Source: CAVYGN01 sp963796325 (GTDB lineage Bacteria > Spirochaetota > Brevinematia > Brevinematales > JAOACQ01). From it: DNA of 64,000 nucleotides. The notes beneath the pieces are model-generated. The model ran no database searches. It was not told the DNA's origin and worked only from the letters and a program-made list of their open reading frames with translations. The DNA is taken from assembly GCA_963796325.1 (NCBI GenBank), contig CAWCLF010000001.1, forward strand, positions 62,001-126,000. Direction: 5' to 3'. This document shows positions 34,294 through 43,700 of this stretch, piece by piece (position 1 is the first letter of the stretch; each line of letters begins with the position of its first letter). A program made the position numbers and the translations under genes.

Positions 34294-36369
34294 ATGCTTT
34301 TTTTCCAGATTTTACTTGCATTTATCATGTTTGCAATAATAATCGCTTCATTGGATTATATAAAAAATTCCTATAAATTCGAGCTCCTTGTCGAAAGGCT
34401 GTTCAGGAATTTTCTTAAGATCGAAAAGACGGCGATAGATTTTTCGAAGATTTTTTTTAGCGTGCTAAGCGACGAAATGCGTAAAGTGTTCCTTTCGGAA
34501 CAATGTTTCTTTTTTACAATCGCAGATGACAAGATCTTTCTCCGTTCTTCCTCAATAAATGAAAAAAAAGATTCGGGAAATATCATTCTGGATTTATCTA
34601 AAGAATCTGAAATTTTTAAGATGACCAGGAAAGATTATTCGTCATTTAAAAATCTGAAATTAAAAATGAATAAATTCATTTTCAGTAAAAACACGCTTAC
34701 CCTTTTTTTCCCGGCGCAAAAGAATAATAAATTAAAGGCTTTTTTTATATTAAGCTATTATAACTTCTTTTCTTATATCAGGGCATATATTTCATTCCTT
34801 GCCAACACGAAGAAATTAAATGAAGTAATATACGATCTCATCAATGTTGTCAAAGACAGGGAGCAAAATATAGGGACCCTGATGCTCCTCAATATTAAGG
34901 ACTATGCGTTTATCACAATCGATACGGATCTTAATATCACGACCTGGAACAAGGGAGCAGAAATAATGTTCGGGTTTTCAATGACAGAAGCGGTTCATAA
35001 AAAATTTACTGAACTTGTTGAAAAAGATTCTTCTGCCGGCTTCTATAAGGCGATTGAAATATCTGAAAAAACAGAAGAAGTCAAAACGGAAATACTTCTT
35101 AAAGACGATAACGACACTTCGATCGTTTCGGAAGTTTTGATAAAGAGGATACTGATTGACGATGTTTGCACGGGATATTATATCCTTGTAAAGGATATAA
35201 CGAAAGAAGAAATATGGAAAAAGAGCATTCGCCGGCAGGCTGTGATAAATAAAAGCATTGTTGAAAATGCGCGTGACGGAATACTCCTGCTCAATGAGGA
35301 AAACAGGATAATATTTTTAAATGAAAAGGTAAAAAATATTGTCGATGCCGGCATCACCTACCTGGGTATGGAAATCACCCAGATATTTTCGAGAGATTAT
35401 GGAGAGAGATTCAGGAACAGGATAGATGAGCTGAAAAACAGTGAAGCCGAATTGGCCTTCCTCAATTTAAAATTTGCGGATTTATGGTACAATATCAGGT
35501 TCTTTCCGATTAAAAGCACCAAATCGTTCGAAGGTGTTGTCATTTTCTTTATCGATAACACTTATATCATGCAAACGCGGGAAAAACTTGAATTAATGAA
35601 CAGGAACCTCATTGAAGACCTGCAGGCTGCAAAAATGATGCATCTCAATCTCATTCCCTCTCACCTTCCGAATACTAAAAACATTAAATTTCAGTCTATT
35701 TTCATGCCTTCCGATGAAGTCGGCGGAGATTTTTACTATGTAGATGAAATCGAGGTCAAAAGGAAAAAATATTATATGACCCTGCTTGCCGACGTATCGG
35801 GGCATGGGGTCGGCGCTTCAATGCTCACGGTTCTTGTTAAAGACGTATATACTGATTTTAAAATCAATCTTGAAAACACGGGCAATCTGAAAATTGCAGA
35901 CTTCATTATTATGCTGAATAAAAAAATTATAAATTTGAATATGGAAGGGTCGCGTTTTGTTACTATTTTTATCCTGATGATCGATATAAGCGGGAAAAAA
36001 GTAAAATACAGTTCGGCCGGGCATCCTCATGCCATTCTGTTAAGGGAAAATACGGAAATCGAAACATTTGGAATAAAGAATTCGCCGCCGGCCGGGATAA
36101 TCGATGATTTTAATTACATTGAAGAGGAGCGAGATATCATCAATAAAGATAAAATATTCGTTTACAGCGATGGAATTCTCGATATTTTTTCATACGAAAC
36201 AGATAATTTTAACAATTTCCTGAAAAGCAACAGGGATCTTGATATCAGGAAGATGCGGCATGAAATCGAAAGGACGATACAATTAAAAAAAGAGGATAAA
36301 AGCGAAAGCGGCAAGGATAAGATCGTAAGGATCGACGATATTACGATGGTCCTTGCGGAAATTCTATAG
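34294..36369 (+). CDS. PAS-domain SpoIIE-type serine phosphatase
   Basis: The 691-residue product has an N-terminal membrane anchor (about 2-22) and a sensor-like region to about 195. A PAS domain (about 200-305, FITIDTDLNITTWNKGAEIMFGFS) and a second PAS (about 315-435) follow. After a short coiled coil comes a PP2C/SpoIIE phosphatase domain from about 455. Metal-binding motifs GGDFYY, ADVSGHGVGASM and YSDGILD are intact, so it should be active. SpoIIE phosphatases usually act on phosphorylated STAS anti-anti-sigma factors. None is visible here, but a sigma-70 factor lies two genes downstream. Confidence 0.85.
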   Translation: MLFFQILLAFIMFAIIIASLDYIKNSYKFELLVERLFRNFLKIEKTAIDFSKIFFSVLSDEMRKVFLSEQCFFFTIADDKIFLRSSSINEKKDSGNIILDLSKESEIFKMTRKDYSSFKNLKLKMNKFIFSKNTLTLFFPAQKNNKLKAFFILSYYNFFSYIRAYISFLANTKKLNEVIYDLINVVKDREQNIGTLMLLNIKDYAFITIDTDLNITTWNKGAEIMFGFSMTEAVHKKFTELVEKDSSAGFYKAIEISEKTEEVKTEILLKDDNDTSIVSEVLIKRILIDDVCTGYYILVKDITKEEIWKKSIRRQAVINKSIVENARDGILLLNEENRIIFLNEKVKNIVDAGITYLGMEITQIFSRDYGERFRNRIDELKNSEAELAFLNLKFADLWYNIRFFPIKSTKSFEGVVIFFIDNTYIMQTREKLELMNRNLIEDLQAAKMMHLNLIPSHLPNTKNIKFQSIFMPSDEVGGDFYYVDEIEVKRKKYYMTLLADVSGHGVGASMLTVLVKDVYTDFKINLENTGNLKIADFIIMLNKKIINLNMEGSRFVTIFILMIDISGKKVKYSSAGHPHAILLRENTEIETFGIKNSPPAGIIDDFNYIEEERDIINKDKIFVYSDGILDIFSYETDNFNNFLKSNRDLDIRKMRHEIERTIQLKKEDKSESGKDKIVRIDDITMVLAEIL

Positions 36370-36379
36370 GATAGAATTC

Positions 36380-36898
36380 ATGGAATTATCTTCAAGGCTT
36401 TTAAACGAGCTCAGTCAAAATGTAATGAACCTGACGATCGAGGATTTTCAGGAAATGAAGCATTATTACAGTACTGAAAACAAAAACTTTATAAAATTGA
36501 TAGACCGGATCGTAGGCGAATATAAGAAAAAGGAAAATATTCCTGAATTTTTATATCTGATGGAATTCCTCCATTCCGAGATAAAAGATATATCACCTTT
36601 TATTTCCAATAATATTAACAAGGTTTTCGTTCTTATGATAAAAAATAATCATTACAAGCAGATAGCGCAATACTGCGATGTACTTGATGTTTGCGCTAAT
36701 ATTAAAGTCCTTGATCTGTTAAATGTTTTTACCAGGGGACAAAAAATGGGAAAATTTTTAACAAATGTAGAAATATATAAATTAAAAAAACTGGTTTTTG
36801 ACCTGTCAAATAAATATAAACGAAACGATATAGCTTACCAGATTGAAATCGACCTTGAAAAACAGGATTCCGAATGGCTGGAAAACATTGAAAAATAA
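36380..36898 (+). CDS. Uncharacterised all-helical protein next to the PAS-SpoIIE phosphatase
   Basis: From the ATG at 36380 (AGGA about nine bases upstream) it encodes 172 residues, starting 10 bases after the phosphatase stop, so the two are almost certainly co-expressed. The sequence is highly charged and appears all-helical, with no membrane segment, no cysteine cluster and no recognised motif. Co-location suggests a substrate, regulator or partner of the phosphatase. I do not recognise the family. Confidence 0.6.
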   Translation: MELSSRLLNELSQNVMNLTIEDFQEMKHYYSTENKNFIKLIDRIVGEYKKKENIPEFLYLMEFLHSEIKDISPFISNNINKVFVLMIKNNHYKQIAQYCDVLDVCANIKVLDLLNVFTRGQKMGKFLTNVEIYKLKKLVFDLSNKYKRNDIAYQIEIDLEKQDSEWLENIEK

Positions 36899-37223
36899 AT
36901 AAGGCGGAAAGGCTATATCAATTTTAATATATATTTATTGATACATCCGGATTTAATCAGGATTGATAGAATTTCCGCCCGGGTTTCCTGATTTTCAAAA
37001 ACAAAGATAAACATTGCGGGGATATCGTCAGACTTTCTGAAGCCGCGCTACTATTTATTATAAGTATATATAGTTAAATAATCAATTCAGTATATAAAAA
37101 AATACACTCTTTTCCTTTGTTAAAATTAACGTAATCATGCCGCCGACTTTTCAGGAACGCTCGATTTGTATGGGAATCGATTATGGCACAAATATTGCTA
37201 TATATAGTATTCAGGGGGACACA
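36899..37223 (+). other. Structured non-coding gap upstream of the sigma factor gene
   Basis: The 325 bases before the sigma factor gene contain a nested fold at 36903-36979, then an AT-rich stretch. The outer stem GGCGGAAA (36903-36910) pairs perfectly with TTTCCGCC (36972-36979). Inside it are a hairpin TATCAAT/ATTGATA (36916-36922 and 36937-36943) and a near-palindrome ATCCGGATTTAATCAGGAT (36945-36963). This three-stem arrangement could be a small RNA, a leader element or a complex terminator. Confidence 0.4.
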
Positions 37224-38051
37224 ATGAAAGATATAGCTTTATTAAAACAATACCTAAAGAGTATATCGAAATATTCCCGAATTACTCAGGATGAAGAAAA
37301 AGATCTGGCCTTTATGATAAGGAAAGGAGACCTTGAAGCAAAAGAAAAACTGGTCAATGCGAACCTTAAACTGGTTGTCAAGATAGCCCTGGATTTATAC
37401 AGAGGCAGTGTTTCAATAATGGACATAATTCAAAATGGAAATATAGGTCTTATTAAAGCAGCTGAAAAGTTTAATCCCGATATGGGCGTCAAGTTTTCAA
37501 CATATTCGGCCTTCTGGATAAAACAATCAATTTTAAGGGGGTTTGTCAAAACATCGCTCTGTTTAAGCATTTCATATAGAAAAGATGAGATAAATAAAAA
37601 GATTAAAAATCATATAAGAATTCTTTTCCTGAAAAACGGGAAAATCCCCGCTATAAATGTAATCGCCGGGGAACTCAAGGTTAAAAAGAGAGATGTTATA
37701 GATGTAATAATGCTGTACAGGGGAAGCGGCGAGTTCCAGGGTAATAATTCCCAGTCTGATGCGACTGACGAACTCATCGATATGGTGCAGGACAACAGCT
37801 TTAACCCGGAATGTATTGTTGAACAGAAAAAATTAAAAGAAGATATTAACAGTGTTATAGAGTCATTTCCTGTAAGAGAGCGCGAAATAATCAAGGAACG
37901 TTATGGGTTTATCAATGAAAAGAAAGAAACGTTAAATAAACTCGGTAATAAATATGCCATATCCGCCGAGGCGACCCGGCAGATTGAAAAAAAGGTCCTT
38001 TCCCTGATGAAACTGCGGTTCCCCTATCTTGCAAATTATTATTACGCCTGA
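37224..38051 (+). CDS. Sigma-70 family RNA polymerase sigma factor
   Basis: The product has 275 residues from the ATG at 37224, with AGGGGG about seven bases upstream; the longer frame from 37137 adds 29 residues unlike any sigma factor. It has region 1.2/2 (LKQYLKSISKYSRITQDEEKDLA, LVNANLKLVVKIA, DIIQNGNIGLIKAAEKF, FSTYSAFWIKQSI). Region 3 follows, then region 4 with FPVREREIIKERYGF and the helix-turn-helix SAEATRQIEKK. Length and region 2 resemble group 3 or RpoH-like alternative factors, not the primary factor. It is followed by a strong terminator. Confidence 0.85.
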   Translation: MKDIALLKQYLKSISKYSRITQDEEKDLAFMIRKGDLEAKEKLVNANLKLVVKIALDLYRGSVSIMDIIQNGNIGLIKAAEKFNPDMGVKFSTYSAFWIKQSILRGFVKTSLCLSISYRKDEINKKIKNHIRILFLKNGKIPAINVIAGELKVKKRDVIDVIMLYRGSGEFQGNNSQSDATDELIDMVQDNSFNPECIVEQKKLKEDINSVIESFPVREREIIKERYGFINEKKETLNKLGNKYAISAEATRQIEKKVLSLMKLRFPYLANYYYA

Positions 38052-38071
38052 ATCAAATAAAACCTTTTAAG

Positions 38072-38095
38072 CCTCCCTCCGGGGAGGTTTTTTTA
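38072..38095 (+). terminator. Rho-independent terminator after the sigma factor gene
   Basis: CCTCCC (38072-38077), a four-base loop TCCG and GGGAGG (38082-38087) form a stem followed by a run of T. Confidence 0.85.
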
Positions 38096-38168
38096 TTTTA
38101 TTGATTTGTAACGTTCGAATGATTATAATAAATGACTTTTGAATAACCGCATTTATATAGAGGGGACG

Positions 38169-41100
38169 ATGGTCAAATATTTAAAATCTCTTTATCTTCA
38201 GGGTTTTAAATCCTTCCCTGTAAAAACAGAGATAGAATTAGTAGAAGGTATAACCGGCATTGTCGGGTCAAACGGCTCCGGTAAATCGAATATTGTTGAA
38301 GCTATTAAATGGGTCCTTGGCGAACAGAGCGCTAAAAGTCTTCGCGGCGATAAAATGGAAGACGTTATTTTCAACGGCACAAGGGACAGATCGCCTATGG
38401 GAATGGCCGAAGTCAACCTTGTTTTCGATAATGAAAACCATTGGCTGCCGATAGATTATTCGGAAGTTTCCGTATCTCGAAGAATGTTCCGGTCGGGGGA
38501 AGGCCAGTACTCGATCAATAAATCACGGGTAAGGCTGAAGGATGTTGTGGAGCTTTTTCTTGATACAGGCGTCGGGAGAGACAGTTATGCAATTTTCGAG
38601 CAGGGTAAAATTGACAGGCTTTTAAGCGAAAGCGCTGTCGAAAGGAGGGCTCTATTCGAGGATTTTGCAGGTATTTCAAAATTCAAATACAGGAAGGAAG
38701 AAGCTGAAAAAAAATTAGAGAATACAAGGACCAATCTTGAAAGGATCAATGATATTATTATCGAGCTTGAAAAAGAGACAATCAGCCTGAAAGAACAGGC
38801 TGATAATGCAAACCGTTACCAGGAAATAAAATTAAATCTGACAAACGGAGAATTGAAGTTCGAAGCATTGAGAAAGCTGAGTTTTGAAAAAGAAATTGAA
38901 AATAAATTGGCGCAGAAGGAAACCCAGAATAAAAAATTGATTCCTCTTAAACAGGATGTGATGGGAAAAGAAGATCAAATTGTAAAGTTTGAAGAGAATA
39001 TCCAGGAGGAAGAAACCGCCTTTAACAGGCTGCATGATGAATATGCCTTGATTGAGAGAGAATATGGAGAATTGAAAGCCAGGCTTGAAAACAATATAGA
39101 AAGGAAATCATCGACAGAACGGCAGATAATAAACATGCAAAACAGGCTTAAAGAGGGTGAAGAAAGGAAAAAGGTCCTGGAAATCGAACATAAAGATAAA
39201 GAAAAAGAACTCGATTCGATATCCGGAAACAAGGAAGAAGTTTCCGAGCGTATGAGGATTATACAGGTTAAAATCGATGATATTCATAAAGAACTGGCAC
39301 TTCTTGATGATAACATCAGAACGGCATCGAAGGATATCGGTTTTGACAGGATTATTACCAGGGACCAGGTTGAAAAGAATAAGGGTGAAATAATAGCTCT
39401 TCAGACAAGACTTGAAAGCCTGCGGGCCACTCTTCAGGAAAAATGGAATCACATGAGAGTTTTAGAGAAAGAGGAGAATGAAAGGGAAGCACAGCTTGAA
39501 ATTGCCGGGCAGTCGCTGGCGTCTCTGACGGAAGAATTAAAAAAAGCTCTTAATGAAATTGAAACCCTTCAGGAAAAGGAAAAGGCTCTGAGAAAAGAAA
39601 ATGCTCAATTGAACGAAAATATGAAAATGATCCAGGAAGAATCAAGAGAAATTGACAGGATGATCATTGCTTCTCTGGAAAAACAGGCGGCGCTTCTAAA
39701 AGAATTTTCAATTAAAAAACCCGATATGGAAGCCGAGATAGACCGTATTTTTTCAGAACTGATAGATATGGTAAAACAGAATAGACCTGTTGAAGAAATA
39801 AAATCCAAGGTAATATCCGTCAGAGATTTTTTTGCTGTATATATGGATAATTATGAAGGAATATTAAACGTTCTATACAGTGAAGGAGGGACATATACAA
39901 AAAAAGAATCGCAAATCAGGAAAATTGAGGAAATCGGGATCAATATTACAAAAAATGATGAAGAAATTGAAAAAACCAGGGGCTTGTTAAAAGCGACACA
40001 GGAGATCCGCGAAGGAATTCAGAATAATTATAATAGAAGCCAGTACGATTCTTCAAGTTTGACAAACGAGATAAAGAAAGTGAATATTGAAAAAACTGCA
40101 GACCAGGAAGTTTTAAAAACTATTGAAAATCAAATTAACGATACTTCAGTAAAGATCAAGTCCAGGCAAAACGTTACTGAAAGTATGATTAAGATTATCG
40201 ATGGATATGAAGAAAAAATGCTTAATATAAAGGCAAACAGAAACAGTTTGTTTGAAGAATTGAACGGGAAAAAAGTGGAACATGCCAGGGTTGATGAAAA
40301 GTATAAATCGCTTTCGAACGAAGTTTCCCGGATAAAGAATCAATTGAGCGATCTTGAAAAAATGAAAGATACTTATGAGAGCGATAAAAATAATGCAAAT
40401 ATTAACATTGCCGATCTCCAGGAAAAAATAAAAAATGACGATGCCGAGCTGGTGAAATTGACTGACTTAAAACAGGTCCGCAAGAACGAAATCGATCATA
40501 AAAAAGATCTGATCGACGGTATGCATAAATCCAAAAAAACAATCGAAAACCAGAGAAAATTGATGGAAGAAAATATTCAGAAGCTTGAAAAAATCATTAT
40601 TAATTTAGACAACTCAATTTCTGAGCGAAAAGGCATTCTATCGTCATTAATAGATAATGTTTTGAAAAACCACAATGTCGATATTAACACTGTAAAAACC
40701 GGAGAGGAAGACAATTTTGAAACCATTTCAGCAGAAATAAACGAATTCAGGAATGAACTTCAAAGACTCGGCAATGTCAACCTTCTTGCCATCGAACAAT
40801 ATCAGAATGCCAAAGAAAAGCTGGAGTTTTTAATGGTCCAGAAAGAGGACATTGAAAAGGCCATGTCGGATATTATCAATCTTATTGAAGAAACAAACAA
40901 AAAGTGCATTGAACAGTTTACATCCTCGTTTGAAGATATCAGGAAGGGCTTTAAAAAGATATTTTCGAGACTTTTTGACGGAGGCCGAGCAGATCTGATG
41001 CTTGAGGACGATAACGACGTACTTAACAGCGGTGTGAATATTTTTGCAGAACCCCCCGGCAAAAAATTTCAAAGTATTTCGCTTTTATCGGGAGGCGAAA

Positions 41101-41405
41101 GGGCGCTTGTTGCAATAGCGGTCATTTTCGCCATTTTATATCTTAAGCCGACGCCTTTTGTCGTTCTGGATGAAATGGACGCTCCGCTCGATGACGACAA
41201 TATCGAAAGATTTAAGGCTCTGCTTCAGGATTTCAGGGAAACGAGCCAGTTTATTATTGTATCTCATTCCAAATCCACGCTTGAAATTTGCAATGCTCTT
41301 TACGGAGTTACCATGGAGGAGCAGGGCGTTTCAAAGATTGTTAACGTCGAGTTTGATGAGGCTCAGGTCCTTTTCAAGGCCGCTGAGCAAAAACCTGCAG
41401 ATTGA
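38169..41405 (+). CDS. smc: Chromosome segregation ATPase SMC
   Basis: SMC dimers compact and disentangle replicated chromosomes and are loaded at parS by ParB, whose gene is nearby. The 1078-residue product (start at the ATG at 38169, preceded by GAGGGG) has Walker A GSNGSGKS at 33-40, LRGDKMEDVIFNGT, two long coiled-coil arms and a C-terminal ATPase half. The C-terminal half carries the signature LLSGGERALVAIA and Walker B FVVLDEMDAPLDDDN. It is about 100 residues shorter than most bacterial SMCs, and I could not see an obvious GG-rich hinge, so the hinge or arms may be reduced. Confidence 0.92.
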   Translation: MVKYLKSLYLQGFKSFPVKTEIELVEGITGIVGSNGSGKSNIVEAIKWVLGEQSAKSLRGDKMEDVIFNGTRDRSPMGMAEVNLVFDNENHWLPIDYSEVSVSRRMFRSGEGQYSINKSRVRLKDVVELFLDTGVGRDSYAIFEQGKIDRLLSESAVERRALFEDFAGISKFKYRKEEAEKKLENTRTNLERINDIIIELEKETISLKEQADNANRYQEIKLNLTNGELKFEALRKLSFEKEIENKLAQKETQNKKLIPLKQDVMGKEDQIVKFEENIQEEETAFNRLHDEYALIEREYGELKARLENNIERKSSTERQIINMQNRLKEGEERKKVLEIEHKDKEKELDSISGNKEEVSERMRIIQVKIDDIHKELALLDDNIRTASKDIGFDRIITRDQVEKNKGEIIALQTRLESLRATLQEKWNHMRVLEKEENEREAQLEIAGQSLASLTEELKKALNEIETLQEKEKALRKENAQLNENMKMIQEESREIDRMIIASLEKQAALLKEFSIKKPDMEAEIDRIFSELIDMVKQNRPVEEIKSKVISVRDFFAVYMDNYEGILNVLYSEGGTYTKKESQIRKIEEIGINITKNDEEIEKTRGLLKATQEIREGIQNNYNRSQYDSSSLTNEIKKVNIEKTADQEVLKTIENQINDTSVKIKSRQNVTESMIKIIDGYEEKMLNIKANRNSLFEELNGKKVEHARVDEKYKSLSNEVSRIKNQLSDLEKMKDTYESDKNNANINIADLQEKIKNDDAELVKLTDLKQVRKNEIDHKKDLIDGMHKSKKTIENQRKLMEENIQKLEKIIINLDNSISERKGILSSLIDNVLKNHNVDINTVKTGEEDNFETISAEINEFRNELQRLGNVNLLAIEQYQNAKEKLEFLMVQKEDIEKAMSDIINLIEETNKKCIEQFTSSFEDIRKGFKKIFSRLFDGGRADLMLEDDNDVLNSGVNIFAEPPGKKFQSISLLSGGERALVAIAVIFAILYLKPTPFVVLDEMDAPLDDDNIERFKALLQDFRETSQFIIVSHSKSTLEICNALYGVTMEEQGVSKIVNVEFDEAQVLFKAAEQKPAD

Positions 41406-41414
41406 GGTATTATT

Positions 41415-42092
41415 ATGTTCCTGGATTGGACATTTATTCTATTAATCCCGCCGCTCGTATTCGCCCTATGGGCACAGAGCAAAACGAGGGCTGCTTACCG
41501 TAAATATTCAGAGATCGGGACTATAAAAAAGATGACCGGCGCTCAAATTGCTGAAAATATATTAAGCGGCTATGGGGTGAGAGACATCAGGGTCAGTATG
41601 ATCGGGGGAACTTTAACGGACCATTACGATCCGGCTCATAAAACCCTGAATCTTTCCGAGGCAGTTTTCGGGCAGTCTTCCATTGCGGCTGTCGGTATAG
41701 CCGCTCATGAAGCCGGACATGCCCTCCAGCATGCGAAGGGCTATACTCCGATTTTTATAAGAAATTCTCTTGTACCTGTTGCGAATATTACCTCATGGCT
41801 TGCTTTTCCTCTTTTCATACTGGGAATTTTAATGAGTTATACTCTGCTTATACGGATCGGGATTTTTTTATTTGCCGGTGTTGTCGCATTCCACCTGGTA
41901 ACCCTGCCGGTTGAGTTCAATGCAAGCGGAAGAGCTTTAATAATATTGAAGCAGCGATCGTTACTGAATCCGCTGGAACTGGAAGGCGCCCGCAAAGTTC
42001 TTACGGCTGCTGCTCTGACATATGTCGCTGCAGCCCTGATGGCTTTAATGCAACTGGTCCGGCTTATCTTAATTTCAAGGGGCAGAGACTAA
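41415..42092 (+). CDS. Neutral zinc metallopeptidase, YugP family
   Basis: The 225-residue product has membrane segments at the N-terminus (about 6-22) and several near the C-terminus. Between them is AAHEAGHALQHAKGY, an HExxH zinc-protease motif. The spacing and the following RNSLVPVANITSW match the YugP/'Zn_peptidase_2' family of small membrane peptidases of unknown substrate. A third zinc ligand in such enzymes is a Glu in the following helix region (VEFNASGRAL). It starts 9 bases after smc. Confidence 0.85.
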   Translation: MFLDWTFILLIPPLVFALWAQSKTRAAYRKYSEIGTIKKMTGAQIAENILSGYGVRDIRVSMIGGTLTDHYDPAHKTLNLSEAVFGQSSIAAVGIAAHEAGHALQHAKGYTPIFIRNSLVPVANITSWLAFPLFILGILMSYTLLIRIGIFLFAGVVAFHLVTLPVEFNASGRALIILKQRSLLNPLELEGARKVLTAAALTYVAAALMALMQLVRLILISRGRD

Positions 42093-42098
42093 AAGGTT

Positions 42099-42569
42099 TT
42101 ATCGTTTAGAGCTCATTTCCCTGTCCATGTCTCTTTTTATGTCTCTCTCTCTCAATACCGCTTTCTTTTCATGAAGTTTTTTTCCCTTTGCTATACCGAT
42201 CAGGACTTTTGCATACTTGCCTTTGATATACAATTTTGTTGGAACTAATGTGGTGCCCTTTTTTGAAGTCTGCAGCGATAACTTTAATATTTCTTTTTTA
42301 TGAAGAAGGAGTTTTCTGACCCGAAGTGTTTCATGGTTGAAAATATTTCCAAAACCGTATGGGCTTATATGAAGGTTATGGATGAATGCTTCGCCGTTCC
42401 TGATCAAGACGAAACTATCTTTGAGGTTCACAGAATGATCCCTGACCGACTTTATCTCGGTTCCCTTCAATTCAATTCCAGCTTCGATTGTGCTGAGGAT
42501 TTCATAATCATGGAATGCTTTCCTGTTTTGAGCTATGTCGAATATCTGTTTTTTTTCCATTACGTTCAC
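42099..42569 (-). CDS. smpB: SsrA-binding protein SmpB
   Basis: SmpB binds tmRNA and delivers it to stalled ribosomes. The 156-residue product has the N-terminal QNRKAFHDYEILSTIEAGIEL, then LKGTEIKSVRDHSVNLKDSF and LLLHKKEILKL. The basic C-terminal tail ends ERDIKRDMDREM, as in the family. The start could be the GTG at 42569 or the ATG nine bases later (MEKKQ). The tmRNA gene itself is not in the window. Confidence 0.94.
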   Translation of the reverse strand: MNVMEKKQIFDIAQNRKAFHDYEILSTIEAGIELKGTEIKSVRDHSVNLKDSFVLIRNGEAFIHNLHISPYGFGNIFNHETLRVRKLLLHKKEILKLSLQTSKKGTTLVPTKLYIKGKYAKVLIGIAKGKKLHEKKAVLRERDIKRDMDREMSSKR

Positions 42570-42575
42570 GCTTTT

Positions 42576-42878
42576 TTACTGTACTTCCTGAAATTTTTCA
42601 ACGGGTTTCGGAGGCAAAATTATTTCTCCAAATTGCTTTTCAAAATTGCCGATGTTATTGCCTATAGCCATGAGAAAATTTTTTGCGTTTTTCGGAGTCA
42701 TTATAATCCTTGTAAACACCCTGGCCTCTTCTTTACCGGGCAGAATGCATGCAAAATCAATTACAAATTCCTCGGGAGAATGCGAAACTATGGCAAAATT
42801 TGAATATTTCACCATATTTTCATCGTCTCCTATTACAATTTTCAGGTTCTGCTCTTTCATAATTTTATTTTCAGGCAT
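42576..42878 (-). CDS. DUF3467-family protein
   Basis: The 100-residue product has the motif YSNFAIVSHSPEEFVIDFACILPG and the following ARVFTRIIMTPKNAKNFLMAIGNNI, which define DUF3467. These small cytoplasmic proteins are widespread and of unknown function. TGAGGT lies about six bases before the ATG. It precedes smpB by six bases on the same strand, so the two are an operon. Confidence 0.85.
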   Translation of the reverse strand: MPENKIMKEQNLKIVIGDDENMVKYSNFAIVSHSPEEFVIDFACILPGKEEARVFTRIIMTPKNAKNFLMAIGNNIGNFEKQFGEIILPPKPVEKFQEVQ

Positions 42879-42912
42879 ATTTACCTCATATATAATTTAT
42901 TAAATATTACCT

Positions 42913-43443
42913 TTACTGGGCAAAATGTATTTCAACACTATAGGGATTGATTTTTTTAATATTATACTGTTCATTAAAGTAAGAACTGATTCCCCTTAGA
43001 AGTCCGATTATGTCTACAAGGCATTTTTCATTTTTATAAGTAGCGGTGATCGTCTGCCTGTCTATTTCCCTAATTTCAATTTTTGATAAATAACTGTTGT
43101 TTTGTATGAACTGGCATAGTTCGTTATTCAGCTTGGCATAATTTAACAAAAAGTCCTTGATCGAAGACGTGCTTCTTGCAAGAGACTGGTAAAGGCGGGG
43201 AGCAAAATCTGTTAGCCAGTACTGGATGAAATCGCTTGTTACGTCGAATTCCGATTTTTTTATTTTTTTTGCAGCCATTTCAAGAAGGGTTTTTAATCTC
43301 TGGTAGGATATGTGATTGTCCTGGTTGTTGAAAACGTCTACGCCAAGGCCCATTTCCTCGGCGATCTCTTTCCAGATATTAAAACCGAAATTATTGTTAT
43401 TTATCAGCCATTCTTTGATGGCTGAAAGAAATATAACTCTCAT
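42913..43443 (-). CDS. H-NOX-like protein lacking the proximal heme histidine
   Basis: The 176-residue product follows the H-NOX (heme nitric oxide/oxygen binding) layout. The helix SAIKEWLINNNNFGFNIWKEI, helices around YQRLKTLLEMAAKKI, then DFAPRLYQSLARSTSSIKDFLLNYAKL, strands near 122-140, and LLRGISSYF are all in order. However, the position of the heme-ligating His holds Asn106 (AKLNNEL in place of the usual NLHxxV). The YxSxR heme-propionate motif reads YKNEK. It therefore probably does not bind heme in the usual way. AAAGGA lies about eight bases before the ATG. The function is unknown. Confidence 0.6.
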   Translation of the reverse strand: MRVIFLSAIKEWLINNNNFGFNIWKEIAEEMGLGVDVFNNQDNHISYQRLKTLLEMAAKKIKKSEFDVTSDFIQYWLTDFAPRLYQSLARSTSSIKDFLLNYAKLNNELCQFIQNNSYLSKIEIREIDRQTITATYKNEKCLVDIIGLLRGISSYFNEQYNIKKINPYSVEIHFAQ

Positions 43444-43481
43444 ACTATGTCCTTTGAAGAATTGTTTTATATGTTGAATAT

Positions 43482-43568
43482 ATTATAAGGGCGGTTAAAC
43501 GACCAGTGCTATTGTCTTTTTCAAGTGCCATGTCCACCCGTAAGGGCGGGATTTTTTAAAGTGCCCAT
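43482..43568 (+). repeat. Intergenic dispersed repeat, CCCGTAAGGG family, copy 1
   Basis: ATTATAAGGGCGGTT opens the element. CCCGTAAGGGCGGG at 43537-43550 forms a small hairpin (CCC-GTAA-GGG), and TGCCCAT closes it. The same landmarks recur in order at 52973-53109 with several differences. Confidence 0.55.
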
Positions 43569-43625
43569 AAACAAAATTCAAGGTATTTATTATAATTGAT
43601 ATTTTATTAATTTCAATTAATAACT

Positions 43626-43700
43626 CAGTCAACAGTCGGCAGTCAACATGCTGCTGCTTGTATAGTGCTGATTATACTGCCGGCTGATGACTGTCGACTG
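43626..43700. repeat. Intergenic dispersed repeat, CAGTCGGCAGT family, copy 2
   Basis: It contains CAGTCGGCAGT (43633-43643), TGATGACTGT and CTGTCGACTG in the same order and orientation as the copy at 263-340, with an imperfect inverted-repeat structure. Confidence 0.6.

Noticed and set aside
37137..37223. Longer N-terminus for the sigma factor
   Set aside because: The extra 29 residues do not resemble sigma region 1, and a good Shine-Dalgarno precedes the internal ATG.
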